This document shows positions 6,525 to 13,130 of a stretch of 47,084 nucleotides of DNA, one piece after another. Positions within the stretch are counted from its first letter, which is position 1. Every line of letters starts with the position of its first letter. The notes below the pieces were generated by a model. That model saw only the letters and a list, made by a program, of their open reading frames with translations, made no database searches and had not been told where the DNA came from. A program made the position numbers and the translations under genes. Origin of the DNA: a virus; IMG/VR virus record IMGVR_UViG_3300036835_000164, positions 1-47,084 of that record, one strand, 5' to 3'.

Positions 6525-7081
6525 GGAGCCGAGGGCTCACTCTCCTCCGGTTCCTCCGGAATCGTCACCGCCGTGGCGGTGAGGAGGCGGCTTGGGGGAA
6601 TCCCCGCTTGATGGGCGAGAGCCCTCAAGCGGTCCTCGATCTGGCTGTCCGAGAGGACTCTGTAGTTGTGAGTTATGTCGATTGAGGTTTCGGTTTTGTC
6701 GCTGAAGCCACTCATCTTCGCTAGGGAGGCTAGGGCTGTCATGAACTTGGCCGGGTCTGTTTCCGCTAGGGCCGTCACGGCTTCCCGTGACGGAACGAGC
6801 AACAGCCATTCGGCGAGGAGATCTGTAAACGGCGCGCGGTCGAAACTCGTTAATCTCCGGCGAAGCTCCGTACCTGTAAAGCGCGGAGACCGTGGGTGGG
6901 GTACTGTCTTCCCGCCATTTTTGAATCGTGCGTTCGCGCTTCTGGATGGTGGTTTGTCCTGCGGCGAATTTGTTTTCATAGGAGACTCGCGAGGCGAGGA
7001 GGATCCACTGGTCGATGGAGGTGATGGAGGACATGAGCTGGCCGTCGGGTCGGTAGATGACGGGCAGGCCGAATTCGTCAA
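6512..7081 (-). CDS. C-terminal frame of split small-terminase-like protein
   Basis: Only the second half of this frame looks protein-like, from about 6850 to the stop at 6512. It contains FTDLLAEWLLLVPSREAV, then ETDPAKFMTALASLAK and VLSDSQIEDRLRALA. The 'DPxKFxxALxxL ... LSDxxIxxRLxxL' pattern is like the oligomerisation end of phage small terminase subunits. The first half (Ser/Pro rich) looks out of frame, and no start with a ribosome site was found for it. The overlapping frame 6537-7241 supplies a plausible N-terminal winged helix, so I infer one gene read through a +1 shift. Confidence 0.5.
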   Translation of the reverse strand: MTNSACPSSTDPTASSCPPSPPSTSGSSSPRESPMKTNSPQDKPPSRSANARFKNGGKTVPHPRSPRFTGTELRRRLTSFDRAPFTDLLAEWLLLVPSREAVTALAETDPAKFMTALASLAKMSGFSDKTETSIDITHNYRVLSDSQIEDRLRALAHQAGIPPSRLLTATAVTIPEEPEESEPSAPSGA

Positions 7082-7241
7082 TCCAACGGGCTAGGATGCG
7101 GCGGTCTGAGACGTGGAGGTACTCGGTGATGGCTTTGACACCTAGGAGGAGGTTCTTGGAGGGGTCGATTGCCACGGCTGGGGCGCAGCCGAGTTCGGCT
7201 CGGACGCGAGCCCACATTTCAGGCTGGGGGACGCGAGCCAT
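6537..7241 (-). CDS. HTH protein, probable N-terminal frame of small terminase
   Basis: Residues 28-80 match an excisionase/Nu1-type helix-turn-helix layout: GVKAITEYLHVSDRRILARW, then a GLPVIYRPDGQ wing and a SIDQWIL helix. Nu1-like small terminases carry such a domain. A second helical part follows (TTIQKRERTIQKWRED). From about residue 130 the frame becomes Pro/Ser/Gly/Arg rich and non-protein-like, while the +1 frame (ending 6512) becomes protein-like. A shift-prone TTT-C lies near 6844. Either a programmed or mutational frameshift, an assembly indel, or two overlapping genes would explain it. Start ATG 7241 has only a weak site (AGGG). Confidence 0.55.
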   Translation of the reverse strand: MARVPQPEMWARVRAELGCAPAVAIDPSKNLLLGVKAITEYLHVSDRRILARWIDEFGLPVIYRPDGQLMSSITSIDQWILLASRVSYENKFAAGQTTIQKRERTIQKWREDSTPPTVSALYRYGASPEINEFRPRAVYRSPRRMAVARSVTGSRDGPSGNRPGQVHDSPSLPSEDEWLQRQNRNLNRHNSQLQSPLGQPDRGPLEGSRPSSGDSPKPPPHRHGGDDSGGTGGE

Positions 7242-7404
7242 GGGGCTGACCCTGTTTTTGCGCGTGCCGCGCAGATCGCTCTGCCACGGACGGAGCTTGA
7301 TCGATCTTAGATTGAAGAGATAGCCATATCCGAAGGATATGGGGCGTCATGTTTTCACGTAGTGACGCGAGCGTGATGGGCGGGGCTGTTGGTTGAGTGG
7401 GCAT
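7219..7404 (-). CDS. Hypothetical protein, up to 61 aa
   Basis: A short open frame overlapping the start of the HTH gene by 23 bases. Starts at 7404 or, without a better ribosome site, at 7350 (MTPHILRIW). No recognised motif. Kept because the overlap layout is typical here, but it may be non-coding. Confidence 0.35.
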   Translation of the reverse strand: MPTQPTAPPITLASLRENMTPHILRIWLSLQSKIDQAPSVAERSARHAQKQGQPHGSRPPA

Positions 7405-7522
7405 GGCTAGGGCAATTTGGCGGCAGAATGCCGCACAGTCAAGTGCGGAGGGCGAGATGGGGAGCTTGGGCTATGCCGTACCGGGACCGGAACGGCTCCG
7501 CTTGTGCTTTGTGCTTTGCAGG

Positions 7523-7621
7523 CCCCGAAAACGAAAGCGAAAACCCCGGCCCCTTAGGGCCGGTTTTCGTCTTTTCGGGGTAACTTTCGGGGCGAAAAGG
7601 CCGAAATTTCGGGTTTTCGGG
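7523..7621. promoter_or_regulatory. Long nested hairpin and TTTCGGG repeats (candidate origin/operator)
   Basis: A nested inverted repeat covers 7523-7580: outer CCCCGAAAA/TTTTCGGGG, middle CGAAAA/TTTTCG, inner CCGGCCC-CTTA-GGGCCGG, 22 pairs in all. It is followed by more TTTCGGG copies, giving four in total at 7573, 7585, 7607 and 7615, and by the palindrome CCGAAATTTCGG at 7601-7612. The region separates divergent genes and lies immediately before a ribbon-helix-helix protein and a RepA-like helicase. It could be a replication origin with iterons, an operator, or a two-way terminator. Confidence 0.55.
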
Positions 7622-7640
7622 TGCGGGGGGATGTGCCGGG

Positions 7641-7669
7641 GTGCATTGTCGTGCGGGCGCCAATATAAT
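7641..7669 (+). promoter_or_regulatory. Candidate promoter GTGCAT-N17-TATAAT
   Basis: A perfect TATAAT at 7664-7669 sits 54 bases before the start at 7723. GTGCAT at 7641-7646 resembles the TTGCAT box of the candidate promoters at 1595 and 9042. Confidence 0.5.
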
Positions 7670-7722
7670 AATGTGTAATCATGCTTGGCGCGGCCGAGCG
7701 CGGACCCACAAAAGGAGTTGAG

Positions 7723-7965
7723 ATGGCAAATGCAACTGTGGCGCAACAGGGCGCCGAGGAAGAGGGCCTACGGACTAGCATTAAGCTCGATGAGGACATG
7801 CACTTCCGGTTGAAATGGACCAGCGTCGTTCTCAGAATGAGCATGCAGGACTGCATTAAGGAGGCTATCGACGTATGGTTGGCAACTAAGGTGGATGCAG
7901 TCCAAGATGCAATCCGAAAGTCAGCCCATAAAATTGCACCGCATGGGAGATCTCCCCAAACCTGA
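7723..7965 (+). CDS. Ribbon-helix-helix DNA-binding protein, 80 aa
   Basis: Residues 16-56 fit the Arc/ParG-type ribbon-helix-helix fold: a strand LRTSIKLDEDMHFRL, then two helices containing LKWTSVVLRMSMQDCIKEAI. Such proteins bind operators as dimers of ribbons. I chose ATG 7723 because AAAAGGAG lies at the right distance; 7681 has none. Position just behind the TTTCGGG repeats suggests it controls that region or marks the origin. The stop lies 71 bases inside the helicase gene. Confidence 0.75.
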   Translation: MANATVAQQGAEEEGLRTSIKLDEDMHFRLKWTSVVLRMSMQDCIKEAIDVWLATKVDAVQDAIRKSAHKIAPHGRSPQT

Positions 7966-9028
7966 AGGAGTACGATACCTAATCTATGAAATGCTCCCGC
8001 TCAGAGGCATTGGGATCTTGTACGGTCCACCGAAGAGCGGGAAATCTTTCTGGGCTCTAGATGTAGCCTTTCATGTAGCAACTGCACGGAGATGGCGGGG
8101 CCTTGCCACTATGCAAGGTCCCGTTGTTTATGCAGCGTTTGAAGGTCAGAGTGGCGTATGGTACAGGCTGCAAGCCATAAAGAAGTACCACAACGGGGGC
8201 CAGGACTTTAACAATCTTGTGGTGTGCCTGGAAAACATGGTGTTCGGGCCAAACAAGAACCGAGGGAAGCAGAAGCATGTGCAATTCATTCAATCTATTA
8301 AGGCCGAGTGTGCGCAGGCACAGCCTGTGTTGGTCATTCTGGACACATTGGCGCAGAGTATTGACGGGGATGAAAACGAGAGCATCCCAATGACGTTCTA
8401 CGCGAGGGCAGCCAGGGAGATTGGCGACGAGTTTGGATGCTTCGTGCTGATTGTGCACCATCCTAATGCAGAGAACACGAAGCCCAGGGGGCATACGAGC
8501 CTGGCTGGGACGTGCGATTGTCAGATCAAGGTGTGGACGAATAAGAAGCGCACGACTGTGACGAACCAGGTTGAGTTCACGAAGGACGGACCACCTAGCG
8601 AGCCTATGCCAGCGAGGTTGGTGAAGGTAGACATTGAAAGCGATGAGGAGGGGAACCCCATCAAGAGCTGTGTGCTCGTGCCGGAAGCCCAGTATACAGA
8701 TGAGTATGCTCCGGTCAGTAATGTGGATAACAAGGAGCGGCCGGTCTACTCACATTTGAGGAAGATGGCAGCGGCACTGGCACCACTGATGAGGGAGGAC
8801 GGAACGGCCGACTATCCCGGATGGAGGGAGAAGTGCCTTGACATGGATCTGTACGGGAAGAAGCGCGACCGTCAAGGTCGCCGGGCCTCGTTCAACAACC
8901 GAGTAAAGCAAATGATTGACCTGGATCTTGTAGAGGTCATTTACGCCACTGTGAATGGCAGGGAAGAGGGGCTCTCGGTCCGGCTAACTGACAAGGGAAT
9001 GGTCGAGGTTAGCAAGGCCGCTGCGTAG
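7895..9028 (+). CDS. RepA-like AAA/RecA-fold helicase, 377 aa
   Basis: Walker A GPPKSGKS is at about residues 44-51 and Walker B PVLVILDTLAQS near 145. A later HHPNAENTK and GHTSLAGTCD region matches the hexameric RepA/AAA_25 family of plasmid and phage helicases. The C-terminal third (from about 285) looks like a winged helix (RRASFNNRVKQMIDLDLVE). It probably unwinds DNA at the replication fork or loads at the nearby repeats. The start is uncertain: ATG 7895, 7907 or 7943; 7895 directly abuts AAGGTGG. Confidence 0.85.
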   Translation: MQSKMQSESQPIKLHRMGDLPKPEGVRYLIYEMLPLRGIGILYGPPKSGKSFWALDVAFHVATARRWRGLATMQGPVVYAAFEGQSGVWYRLQAIKKYHNGGQDFNNLVVCLENMVFGPNKNRGKQKHVQFIQSIKAECAQAQPVLVILDTLAQSIDGDENESIPMTFYARAAREIGDEFGCFVLIVHHPNAENTKPRGHTSLAGTCDCQIKVWTNKKRTTVTNQVEFTKDGPPSEPMPARLVKVDIESDEEGNPIKSCVLVPEAQYTDEYAPVSNVDNKERPVYSHLRKMAAALAPLMREDGTADYPGWREKCLDMDLYGKKRDRQGRRASFNNRVKQMIDLDLVEVIYATVNGREEGLSVRLTDKGMVEVSKAAA

Positions 9029-9041
9029 ATAAAAATAATGC

Positions 9042-9102
9042 TTGCATCTACATGCGGTTGTGGTATCATCATGCGTCACCATTGCGTGTTCGCGGTGGTG
9101 AC
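9042..9102 (+). promoter_or_regulatory. Promoter TTGCAT-N16-TATCAT with leader hairpin
   Basis: TTGCAT at 9042-9047 and TATCAT at 9064-9069 with 16-base spacing, like the candidate at 1595. The leader then has a hairpin, GTCACCA (9075) pairing with TGGTGAC (ending 9102), with an inner GCG-TGTT-CGC. Confidence 0.6.
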
Positions 9103-9125
9103 TTTCACCTTGAACGGGGAGTTCA

Positions 9126-9443
9126 ATGGCACGTGGAAAGCATTGGGCTGTGTACCTTAGTGGTTTGCAGCCGCAACCAGTGACAAGAAAAAAGGAGTAC
9201 GTGGGAGCCATGTCAATCCAAGTTTATGTGCAGGGGAAATCTAAAGCGGAAATAAACAGGCGGCTCGCCGCAGGCGAGACCATTGTTGGAACCGAGCACA
9301 AGCTCGGCTCCGAGACGAAATGGCCCCTTAGTGAAATGCTTCCGGATGGAAGCATCATTAAGGTGTTTAGCAAGGTCGTGGGGGGCTCGCCATACGCCAA
9401 GTCTTACGGCCGTTGGAACCAGAAGCTGAGGAGAGTTGTGTAA
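9126..9443 (+). CDS. Hypothetical protein, 105 aa or 77 aa
   Basis: Two starts are possible. ATG 9126 has GGGGAG 4 bases upstream; ATG 9210 has GGGAG 4 bases and AAAAGGAG 12 bases upstream. The part after 9210 (MSIQVYVQGKSKAEINRRLA) looks folded, small and alpha/beta; the extra N-terminus is basic. Two hairpins lie in the gene (9264-9278 and 9336-9355). No family recognised. Its TAA stop overlaps the next start. Confidence 0.6.
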   Translation: MARGKHWAVYLSGLQPQPVTRKKEYVGAMSIQVYVQGKSKAEINRRLAAGETIVGTEHKLGSETKWPLSEMLPDGSIIKVFSKVVGGSPYAKSYGRWNQKLRRVV

Positions 9444-9826
9444 TGAAGGGGATTTGTTCGGGGCTAGCTCTCATGTTGATGGCTGGAACGGCCATGGCTA
9501 GTGATGAGGATGAAGGCGGCTATGCCGCTGTTGCGAGGTGGCAGGGAGCCACGAAGGTTAAGGCGGCCGTTTACCGGCCGGTAAAAGTTGTTGCGGCGGC
9601 GCCAGCCCGTCGCAGCATGTACCGTCGGCACAGGAATTCCTATGCTGACGGGCCTCCAGAGTGCCGCTATGCGTGGAGGGAAGAGGGTGGTCCTAGTGGC
9701 AATTGTGTACCACCCAGGCAGCGCAATGTCATTGAGGCTCTTGCGCCCTATGGGAGCAAGCTTGCGGGGGAGTTCTACCGCGAGCTTGATAGGGACAAGT
9801 TCGGCAGCAATGATGGCGGTTTCTGA
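9443..9826 (+). CDS. Predicted exported protein, 127 aa
   Basis: ATG 9443 overlaps the previous stop (TAATG) behind GGAG. Residues 1-19 are a signal peptide (MKGICSGLALMLMAGTAMA), with cleavage likely after AMA. The mature part is basic and Tyr/Arg-rich in the middle, has two Cys (PPECRYAW and SGNCVPP) and ends GSNDGGF. It is the second of three exported, two-Cys proteins in this genome (others at 4916 and 20538). Confidence 0.65.
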   Translation: MKGICSGLALMLMAGTAMASDEDEGGYAAVARWQGATKVKAAVYRPVKVVAAAPARRSMYRRHRNSYADGPPECRYAWREEGGPSGNCVPPRQRNVIEALAPYGSKLAGEFYRELDRDKFGSNDGGF

Positions 9827-9835
9827 GGAGGCCGG

Positions 9836-9857
9836 GGGGAGGGCGAGAGCCCTCCCC
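9836..9857. other. GC-rich hairpin with GAGA loop
   Basis: GGGGAGGGC-GAGA-GCCCTCCCC, nine perfect pairs, between the stop at 9826 and the ribosome site of the gene at 9869. Like the hairpin at 3772 it has no T-run. Confidence 0.5.
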
Positions 9858-9868
9858 TTGGGGGTCAA

Positions 9869-10837
9869 ATGGCTGATGAAAAGAAAAATCTCTTCGACAA
9901 GGAAACGGAGAATGTTTTGCGGGGAGCTACGGACGTTGTAGGGCTGCATCGCAACTTCCACATGGACACAACGGGCATCACTGGTGGGGTGCTTCCACCA
10001 GTTCCCAACAGAATTGCGGACACGAACGCTTTCGTTCGGCACTTGCTGACGGATTGTGGCGCCTCGAAGGTTGGCGACAAGTACGTCACGGGAAGCGGGA
10101 AGTCTTGGCACATAGTGCCACCGTATGAGCCGCCGCCGAATAGGCAGTGCTTCTTTATAGGCCGTGACATCCTGGATGCCATCGAGCCAGATGAAATGAT
10201 CAAGACGATTATTGCCATGGAGGAGCTTGGCATAGCCAAGCTCCCTTACCCGGTCGTGGATCTCAAGTTCAAGGCTGACGACTTGTTGACGTTTTTCGAC
10301 AAGTTTGGGGACGAGGACCCTAGTACAAGGTTCGGCCGGGAGGCTGTGGTGCTCATGGTGGGCGTGGGCTCGGAGAGCCCGAGGCTGTTCTTGGACATTG
10401 CGGGGCGCACGTGGGCGGATTTTACGGACTATTTGCACCAACATTCCCAGTTGTCACCGTTGAGCAATAGCCCTTACGGGGGCAGGTATGTAGATTTTTA
10501 TAGGGATGTGCTCATAGTGACGCTTGCGACGAAGGGAGTTGAAAAGACCGTCAAGCGCAATCCGATGGCGGCCATGAGGATTGGGAAGTCGAAGGCTTCC
10601 CATGTCTACACTACGACGTTGAAAATTCGCCCGGATTGGTATTCGAAGAACGCTGTGAGCGGCGTTCCCCGTAGGGGAATGCGGCCGCATTTGAGGCGTG
10701 GACACGTGAGGCATCAGCACTATGGCCCGAAGAATGAGGCCGTGAGGAAGGTGTGGATTCAGCCCGTGTTCGTGAACGCGGACAAAGATTTTGTCAGCGT
10801 GCGAAGTGCTTACAACATGAGCAAAGGGGAAGCATGA
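9869..10837 (+). CDS. Conserved phage protein of unknown function, 322 aa
   Basis: The C-terminal 80 residues contain RPHLRRGHVRHQHYG, then VRKVWIQPVFVNAD. This 'PxxRRGHxRxxxYG...kWIxPxxVN' pattern recurs in plasmid and phage hypothetical proteins. The N-terminal two thirds are alpha/beta without a known motif. A GGGGG run precedes the ATG. The gene includes a perfect 10-bp hairpin with an ATA loop at 10222-10244. Neighbouring replication genes suggest a DNA-metabolism role, which is inference. Confidence 0.7.
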   Translation: MADEKKNLFDKETENVLRGATDVVGLHRNFHMDTTGITGGVLPPVPNRIADTNAFVRHLLTDCGASKVGDKYVTGSGKSWHIVPPYEPPPNRQCFFIGRDILDAIEPDEMIKTIIAMEELGIAKLPYPVVDLKFKADDLLTFFDKFGDEDPSTRFGREAVVLMVGVGSESPRLFLDIAGRTWADFTDYLHQHSQLSPLSNSPYGGRYVDFYRDVLIVTLATKGVEKTVKRNPMAAMRIGKSKASHVYTTTLKIRPDWYSKNAVSGVPRRGMRPHLRRGHVRHQHYGPKNEAVRKVWIQPVFVNADKDFVSVRSAYNMSKGEA

Positions 10838-11068
10838 ATGATGGTGTATATAGTTCTAGGGGCTCTTGGCGACCGCGTAGTGGTCGAGGGAGTGTTCGGT
10901 TCGTGGGGAGCCGCTGATGAGGCCATTGCGGTTTATCGTCAGCAGTGGAATCAACCGAAGGCTAACTTCCTAATCGTCGAGCGTATGTTGAACCAGGTGT
11001 TCAACGCTGCCGCAAAGCGGCAGGAGGTGCTCGATGTGATCTTTCACGAAGCCACGAAAAGGAGGTGA
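10838..11068 (+). CDS. Hypothetical protein, 76 aa
   Basis: Starts right after the previous stop with AAAGGGGAAG upstream; either of two adjacent ATGs could be used. Opens with a strand-rich MMVYIVLGALGDRVVVEG, then helices. Family unknown. Its last codons encode KRR within a full-length Shine-Dalgarno sequence (see 11059). Confidence 0.6.
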   Translation: MMVYIVLGALGDRVVVEGVFGSWGAADEAIAVYRQQWNQPKANFLIVERMLNQVFNAAAKRQEVLDVIFHEATKRR

Positions 11069-11164
11069 TAGGATGTTGAAATAAACGCAAACCCAAACAC
11101 AATCCACCTTACAGGTGCCTCCGTGTGTAGTGAGTCTACCCCTGACGATGCATGCGGGGGCACC
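11059..11164 (+). promoter_or_regulatory. Leader with 11-base Shine-Dalgarno, MLK mini-ORF and long stem
   Basis: AAGGAGGTGAT (11059-11069) is a full complement of the usual 16S rRNA 3' end. Four bases on is ATG TTG AAA TAA (11073-11084), a three-codon frame. A stem follows: GGTGCCTCCG (11114-11123) with CGGGGGCACC (11155-11164), ten pairs including one G-T, enclosing GTAG-TGAGT-CTAC. The next gene starts at 11192. A translated leader controlling a structure would fit, but no riboswitch family is recognised and it is not a tRNA. Confidence 0.5.
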
Positions 11165-11191
11165 ATCTAGAAGCTAATGAGGAGTAGCTTT

Positions 11192-11542
11192 ATGTCAGTA
11201 CCATTGACACAAGAGCAACGGGCGAAGCTCGAAGTTCCGACTCCGGAGGAGTCGTGGAAAGTGGCCAGGAGGCAGTATGTGGAGCACTTGAAGAGTGGGA
11301 AGCATCGTCAGTGCTTCCGAGCATATTCGAAGACGGATTCGGATGGAGTTCGGCGGGTTTGCGCCGTGCAGTTGTTGCGGGATTTGATGGCGACTGGGTC
11401 AGGTATTGATATAGACAAGGAATGTGCCGAAAAGCTGAGGGTATCCTATGAGTTCATGGGAGATCTGATGACGATGAATGATGCCGATAAAATGTCCTTT
11501 GACGCGATAGGTCAGAGGCTGGAGAAGGTGTGGGCTTTGTAA
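11192..11542 (+). CDS. Hypothetical protein, 116 aa
   Basis: ATG 11192 follows GAGGAG by 8 bases; the ATG at 11177 is the one whose codons make that site. Begins MSVPLTQEQRAKLEVPTPEE and has a helical C-terminal half (YEFMGDLMTMNDADKMSF). No family recognised. It stands behind the structured leader at 11059-11164. Confidence 0.65.
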   Translation: MSVPLTQEQRAKLEVPTPEESWKVARRQYVEHLKSGKHRQCFRAYSKTDSDGVRRVCAVQLLRDLMATGSGIDIDKECAEKLRVSYEFMGDLMTMNDADKMSFDAIGQRLEKVWAL

Positions 11543-11555
11543 GCCTTTGATTTTG

Positions 11556-11584
11556 TTGGGGAATGGGGCCTGCCCCATTCCCAA
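11556..11584. terminator. Hairpin after the gene at 11192
   Basis: TTGGGGAATGGGGC pairs with GCCCCATTCCCAA over 12-13 bases, with a two-base loop and one bulged G. It is followed by AAATGG and not by a T-run, so on the plus strand it is a weak terminator at best. Confidence 0.45.
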
Positions 11585-11605
11585 AATGGGAAAAGGAACG
11601 CGAGA

Positions 11606-11872
11606 ATGGGAAAACTACCCGACAAATCTAAGATGTTTCTGACGATGGCGCTGGGCTTCACGATGGTCCAGGCTGGCGTGGAAATGATGAATGACTTGTT
11701 TGATGATAAGAAGATGCACGACGAGTTGAACGGGTCCATTCCGAAGGAATGGCCGTTCCAGCTCTCGCTGGATGAGTTGAACCTGGAAGTGATGGCGTGC
11801 ATGCACTACTACAAAGACTTGGCAATTGCTGAAATTGCCGAGGGGTTGCGTTCGGAGAACGACAATGGCTAG
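11606..11872 (+). CDS. Hypothetical helical protein, 88 aa
   Basis: The ATG is preceded by AAAAGGAACGCGAGA; AACGCGAGA touches the start as it does at 3059. The protein is acidic and mostly helical (MHYYKDLAIAEIAEGLRSE at the end). No known motif. It overlaps the HTH gene by 8 bases. Confidence 0.6.
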   Translation: MGKLPDKSKMFLTMALGFTMVQAGVEMMNDLFDDKKMHDELNGSIPKEWPFQLSLDELNLEVMACMHYYKDLAIAEIAEGLRSENDNG

Positions 11873-12122
11873 GAAGAGGATGGACCTGTCGGGGAAGGAT
11901 GAGAATAAGTGGAAAAAGCCCCCAAGGGACCCGGCCGTGGGAGAGGTGCTCGGCGCTGTCAATCACCTAGACAGCCGGTATCTTTACATGAACTCATACT
12001 TGTCGAGGTCCACCATCTACAAGCTAAGAAAGCCGGGTGGAACGAGGCGCCCCCAGCATATGACATTGGTGGGCGTCCTAGGCGCTGCGGGCTTAGAGTA
12101 TCGCATCACAAGGAAGAAGTGA
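11865..12122 (+). CDS. Cro/CI-type HTH regulator, 85 aa
   Basis: Start at 11865, with GGAGAA 8 bases upstream. Residues 35-78 form an XRE-like layout: SYLSRSTIYKLRKPGGTRRP, then a TLVGVLGAAGLEY helix. In this family the second helix of the pair (SRSTIYKLRK) contacts DNA. With no integrase present it is more likely a phage timing regulator than a lysogeny repressor. Confidence 0.7.
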   Translation: MARKRMDLSGKDENKWKKPPRDPAVGEVLGAVNHLDSRYLYMNSYLSRSTIYKLRKPGGTRRPQHMTLVGVLGAAGLEYRITRKK

Positions 12123-12129
12123 GACAACT

Positions 12130-12393
12130 ATGCCGAGTTATCAACATGATTGCAAGGAAGGATGTGTCTACCTCGGTCAAGACAGACCGCGTGCGGGTGA
12201 GCCGCAGGGGAATTACATTGACGTTTACTACCATCCGGGTTGGAGACACGGGCTCGGATACTTCACAAGGAGGTGGGGCAGCAAGGGAAATGAGTACAAG
12301 ACGAAACACCAAAACGATGCGAACGAGGGGGATGGATGGATAATGGCGAAGCAGATGGCCGTGAAAAAGGGGTTCGTTTTTCCTACCACATAG
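12130..12393 (+). CDS. Small conserved phage protein, 87 aa
   Basis: Begins MPSYQHDCKEGCVYLG, then IDVYYHPGWRHGLGYFTRRWG. This 'YxHDCxxCxFLG...DVYxC' layout is common in short phage proteins of unknown role; the second pair of Cys seen in many members is absent here. Weak ribosome site. A TTG-started zinc-finger gene follows it directly. Confidence 0.6.
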   Translation: MPSYQHDCKEGCVYLGQDRPRAGEPQGNYIDVYYHPGWRHGLGYFTRRWGSKGNEYKTKHQNDANEGDGWIMAKQMAVKKGFVFPTT

Positions 12394-12404
12394 GAGGCAG
12401 GGCT

Positions 12405-12641
12405 TTGCCCGGCGAGGATGATCTGCTATGGTGTTCATTCTGCGGTAAGCACCGCAGGTATGTGAAGTGGCTAGTAGGAGGTGGCACGAAGGAGTATCCA
12501 GCATACTTGTGTGATGAATGCCTTGAAACGATCACGATGATCGTGGAGGAGAAGGAAGATGAACAGCAGAGGCAAGAAGCCAAAGGGAAGCAGAGCAATG
12601 GCAACGGGCACAAGGAAACCGAAGGATCTGATGCTGGCTGA
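12405..12641 (+). CDS. Stand-alone ClpX-type zinc-binding domain protein, 78 aa
   Basis: LLWCSFCGK and YLCDECLETI form the C-x2-C...C-x2-C zinc site of the ClpX N-terminal domain (E. coli ClpX has LLYCSFCGK and YICDECVDLC). The rest is a charged tail; no ATPase follows. In ClpX this domain dimerises and docks substrates and adaptors, so a free copy could compete for or redirect host ClpXP. That is inference. I chose the TTG at 12405: a perfect AGGAGG lies 7 bases upstream and directly after the previous stop. A longer frame from 12336 has no such site. Confidence 0.75.
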   Translation: MPGEDDLLWCSFCGKHRRYVKWLVGGGTKEYPAYLCDECLETITMIVEEKEDEQQRQEAKGKQSNGNGHKETEGSDAG

Positions 12642-13068
12642 GGCCGCTTACAATGAGTTCTACGACCAGCAGCCGCAGATGTTCTTCGAGGATCTTAGCC
12701 ATGCCTACCAAATGCGGTGGGTTAGGGCGATGAGGGTGGCGCTTGGGGACTGGAAACGGTCCACGCCTGGCGCCACGGTGGTCAGAGCAAGCCCAAAGAG
12801 GAGCGTCGTTGACCTGGGCGACGACGAGGCCGTGCATGCCCAGGCCAATGGAAAAGCCAGTAAAAAGGGTCCGAAGGGGATGGGAAAGAAGGTCACCAAG
12901 GCCGAGGCAAAAGAGCGCATTGCGCAATTGCAGGCGATGAATGAAGCGGACAGGGCATTGCTTTCCGATAAGCAACGGAAGGACAAGCCCAAGTCGGAGC
13001 TAAAGGTTATCTGGCGGATGGAAGCTCGTGGAAAACGCATCCGTCATTATGAAAGCTTGACAAACTAA
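12559..13068 (+). CDS. Hypothetical basic protein, 169 aa
   Basis: Starts behind GGAGGAGAAGGAAG and overlaps the zinc-finger gene by 83 bases in another frame. Highly basic ends flank a helical part (LSHAYQMRWVRAMRVALGDW); a KASKKGPKGMGKK linker precedes a Lys/Ala/Glu helix. Nucleic-acid binding is likely from charge, but no family is recognised. Confidence 0.6.
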   Translation: MNSRGKKPKGSRAMATGTRKPKDLMLAEAAYNEFYDQQPQMFFEDLSHAYQMRWVRAMRVALGDWKRSTPGATVVRASPKRSVVDLGDDEAVHAQANGKASKKGPKGMGKKVTKAEAKERIAQLQAMNEADRALLSDKQRKDKPKSELKVIWRMEARGKRIRHYESLTN

Positions 13069-13080
13069 TTGGCGGCTCAT

Positions 13081-13117
13081 TATGGTGGTGGGGTTCGGTA
13101 ATGAAACCCCCACCATA
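13081..13117. other. Intergenic hairpin before 13131
   Basis: TATGGTGG/CCACCATA with an inner GGGTT/AACCC, a two-base bulge and a nine-base loop. It lies between the stop at 13068 and the ribosome site of the next gene. Confidence 0.45.
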
Positions 13118-13130
13118 AGGAGCCTGGACT

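Noticed and set aside
9464-10444. 326-codon minus-strand frame
   Set aside because: Antisense to two well-supported plus-strand genes, with Arg/Leu/His bias typical of a shadow.
11113-11165. tRNA-like acceptor stem ending in CACCA
   Set aside because: Only about 50 bases long, with no T-arm or anticodon arm of tRNA form.
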